A stretch of DNA of 64,000 nucleotides from NCBI GenBank assembly GCA_037143175.1, contig JBAWZF010000001.1:170199-234198 (forward strand), written 5' to 3'. The stretch comes from a bacterium (GTDB lineage Bacteria; Verrucomicrobiota; Kiritimatiellia; CAIKKV01; CAITUY01). Below the pieces are notes generated by a model that searched no databases, was not told the origin of the DNA, and saw only the letters and a program-made list of their open reading frames with translations. A program made the position numbers and the translations under genes. Positions 63,606-64,000 of this stretch are shown here, in pieces (positions within the stretch are counted from its first letter, which is position 1; the number at the start of each line of letters is the position of its first letter).

Positions 63606-64000
63606 ATGATTAAGCCAGTAGGTATAGGGGAGGTTGGATATGCGGTAGGGGTTGACCGGACGACCGCTTCAGCTGTGCTGAATGGGCGGGGTGACAAGCT
63701 CCGGATCAGTCCTGCGACTCAGGCCCGTGTCCTTGCCGCCGCCCGGCAGTTGGGGATCGCAAGGCGAGAGAGTGGGGCCGGTCAGATTGCCCAAGCGGTG
63801 GGAGCAGGGATGTCCAGGTTGCCGATTGGTCTCGTCATCACGGCGGACAGTCCCATTGACACCCTGACCATGATCGCACGTCTGGAGCCTGAGCTCTCCG
63901 CCGCCGGTTACCCGTTGTGCGTCATCACGGTTCCCACGGATCTGGACGGCATCCGGGAGCGGATTCTTAAGAGTGGGGTGTCGGGCATGCTCAGTTGCCG
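63606..64000 (+). CDS. LacI-family transcriptional regulator, N-terminal part (runs off window)
   Basis: From ATG 63606 (GTG 63600 also possible) 131 codons are visible. The HTH and hinge region reads VGVDRTTASAVLNGRGDKLR, then ISPATQARVLAAARQLGI, typical of LacI proteins. The periplasmic-binding-like ligand domain begins PIGLVITADSPIDTLTMIAR. The first helix of the HTH (GIGEVGYAVGV) is degenerate compared with the family (DVAxxAGV). The effector sugar and target are unknown. No clear Shine-Dalgarno is present. Confidence 0.8.
   Translation, partial: MIKPVGIGEVGYAVGVDRTTASAVLNGRGDKLRISPATQARVLAAARQLGIARRESGAGQIAQAVGAGMSRLPIGLVITADSPIDTLTMIARLEPELSAAGYPLCVITVPTDLDGIRERILKSGVSGMLSC

Overview
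The window reads as chromosomal DNA of a Gram-negative bacterium. It carries LptE-like and BamD-like outer-membrane assembly genes, a proton-type F1Fo ATP synthase operon, GatCAB, ftsA-ftsZ and type IV pilus ATPases. Gene content and sequence style suggest the PVC superphylum (Verrucomicrobiota/Kiritimatiellota-like). This placement is an inference from divergent FtsZ and TopA, a fucose-1-phosphate guanylyltransferase-like gene and MoxR/DUF58; no rRNA is present to confirm it.

Layout: (1) 1-3015: the 5' part of a DUF58 gene and moxR on the minus strand, divergent from an FHA-sigma54 activator. (2) 3016-18300: a remnant-rich accessory block. It holds a Wsp-like alternative chemosensory operon (cheW fragment, cheR-TPR, cheW fragment, receptor, cheA-REC, cheB, REC-PAS-kinase). 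Facing it on the minus strand is a four-gene phosphorelay-like set with no ATP-binding domain. A run of very small envelope/stress proteins follows (DUF3309-like, lipoprotein, CsbD), then a disrupted excisionase-type HTH gene. Five copies of an 18-base repeat (consensus CTATGGGGTGTAACCCTA) sit here and a sixth lies at 52.6 kb; I found none in the core operons. (3) 18308-22399: tRNA-Gly(CCC), an MscS channel, a TauE/SafE transporter and a fucose-1-P guanylyltransferase-like gene. (4) 22558-28269: trpS, scpA, scpB, pheA, hisC, tyrA. (5) 28289-31207: a type III restriction endonuclease remnant, a J-domain-like protein and a glycosyltransferase. (6) 31339-41625: the ATP synthase operon continuing into metY, a homocysteine methyltransferase-like gene, nadD and rsfS. 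(7) 41546-42789: an ECF sigma/anti-sigma pair overlapping rsfS; then rpsT with a strong promoter and a terminator. (8) 48225-43241, minus strand: ftsA, ftsZ, gtrA-like, pgpA, bamD-like, lptE. (9) 48374-52054: dprA and topA. (10) 52124-53044: a small lipoprotein and a decayed GDSL/SGNH gene. (11) 53137-63522: gatCAB, pilB-pilT-pilB, trxB, a lytic transglycosylase and queA; a LacI-type regulator runs off the end.

The core operons look intact and ordinary. The unusual material is of three kinds. First, the chemosensory operon has lost most of both CheWs and the start of its receptor, next to a kinase-poor phosphorelay. Second, several genes carry single lesions (in-frame stops at 16860 and 52961, a frame change near 17950), and the dispersed repeat sits in the gene-poor or decayed stretches. 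Third, three core proteins are atypical: FtsZ lacks the second T7-loop aspartate, TopA has three C-terminal helical repeats in place of zinc fingers, and AtpC is short. No CRISPR array, prophage, complete insertion sequence or rRNA was seen.
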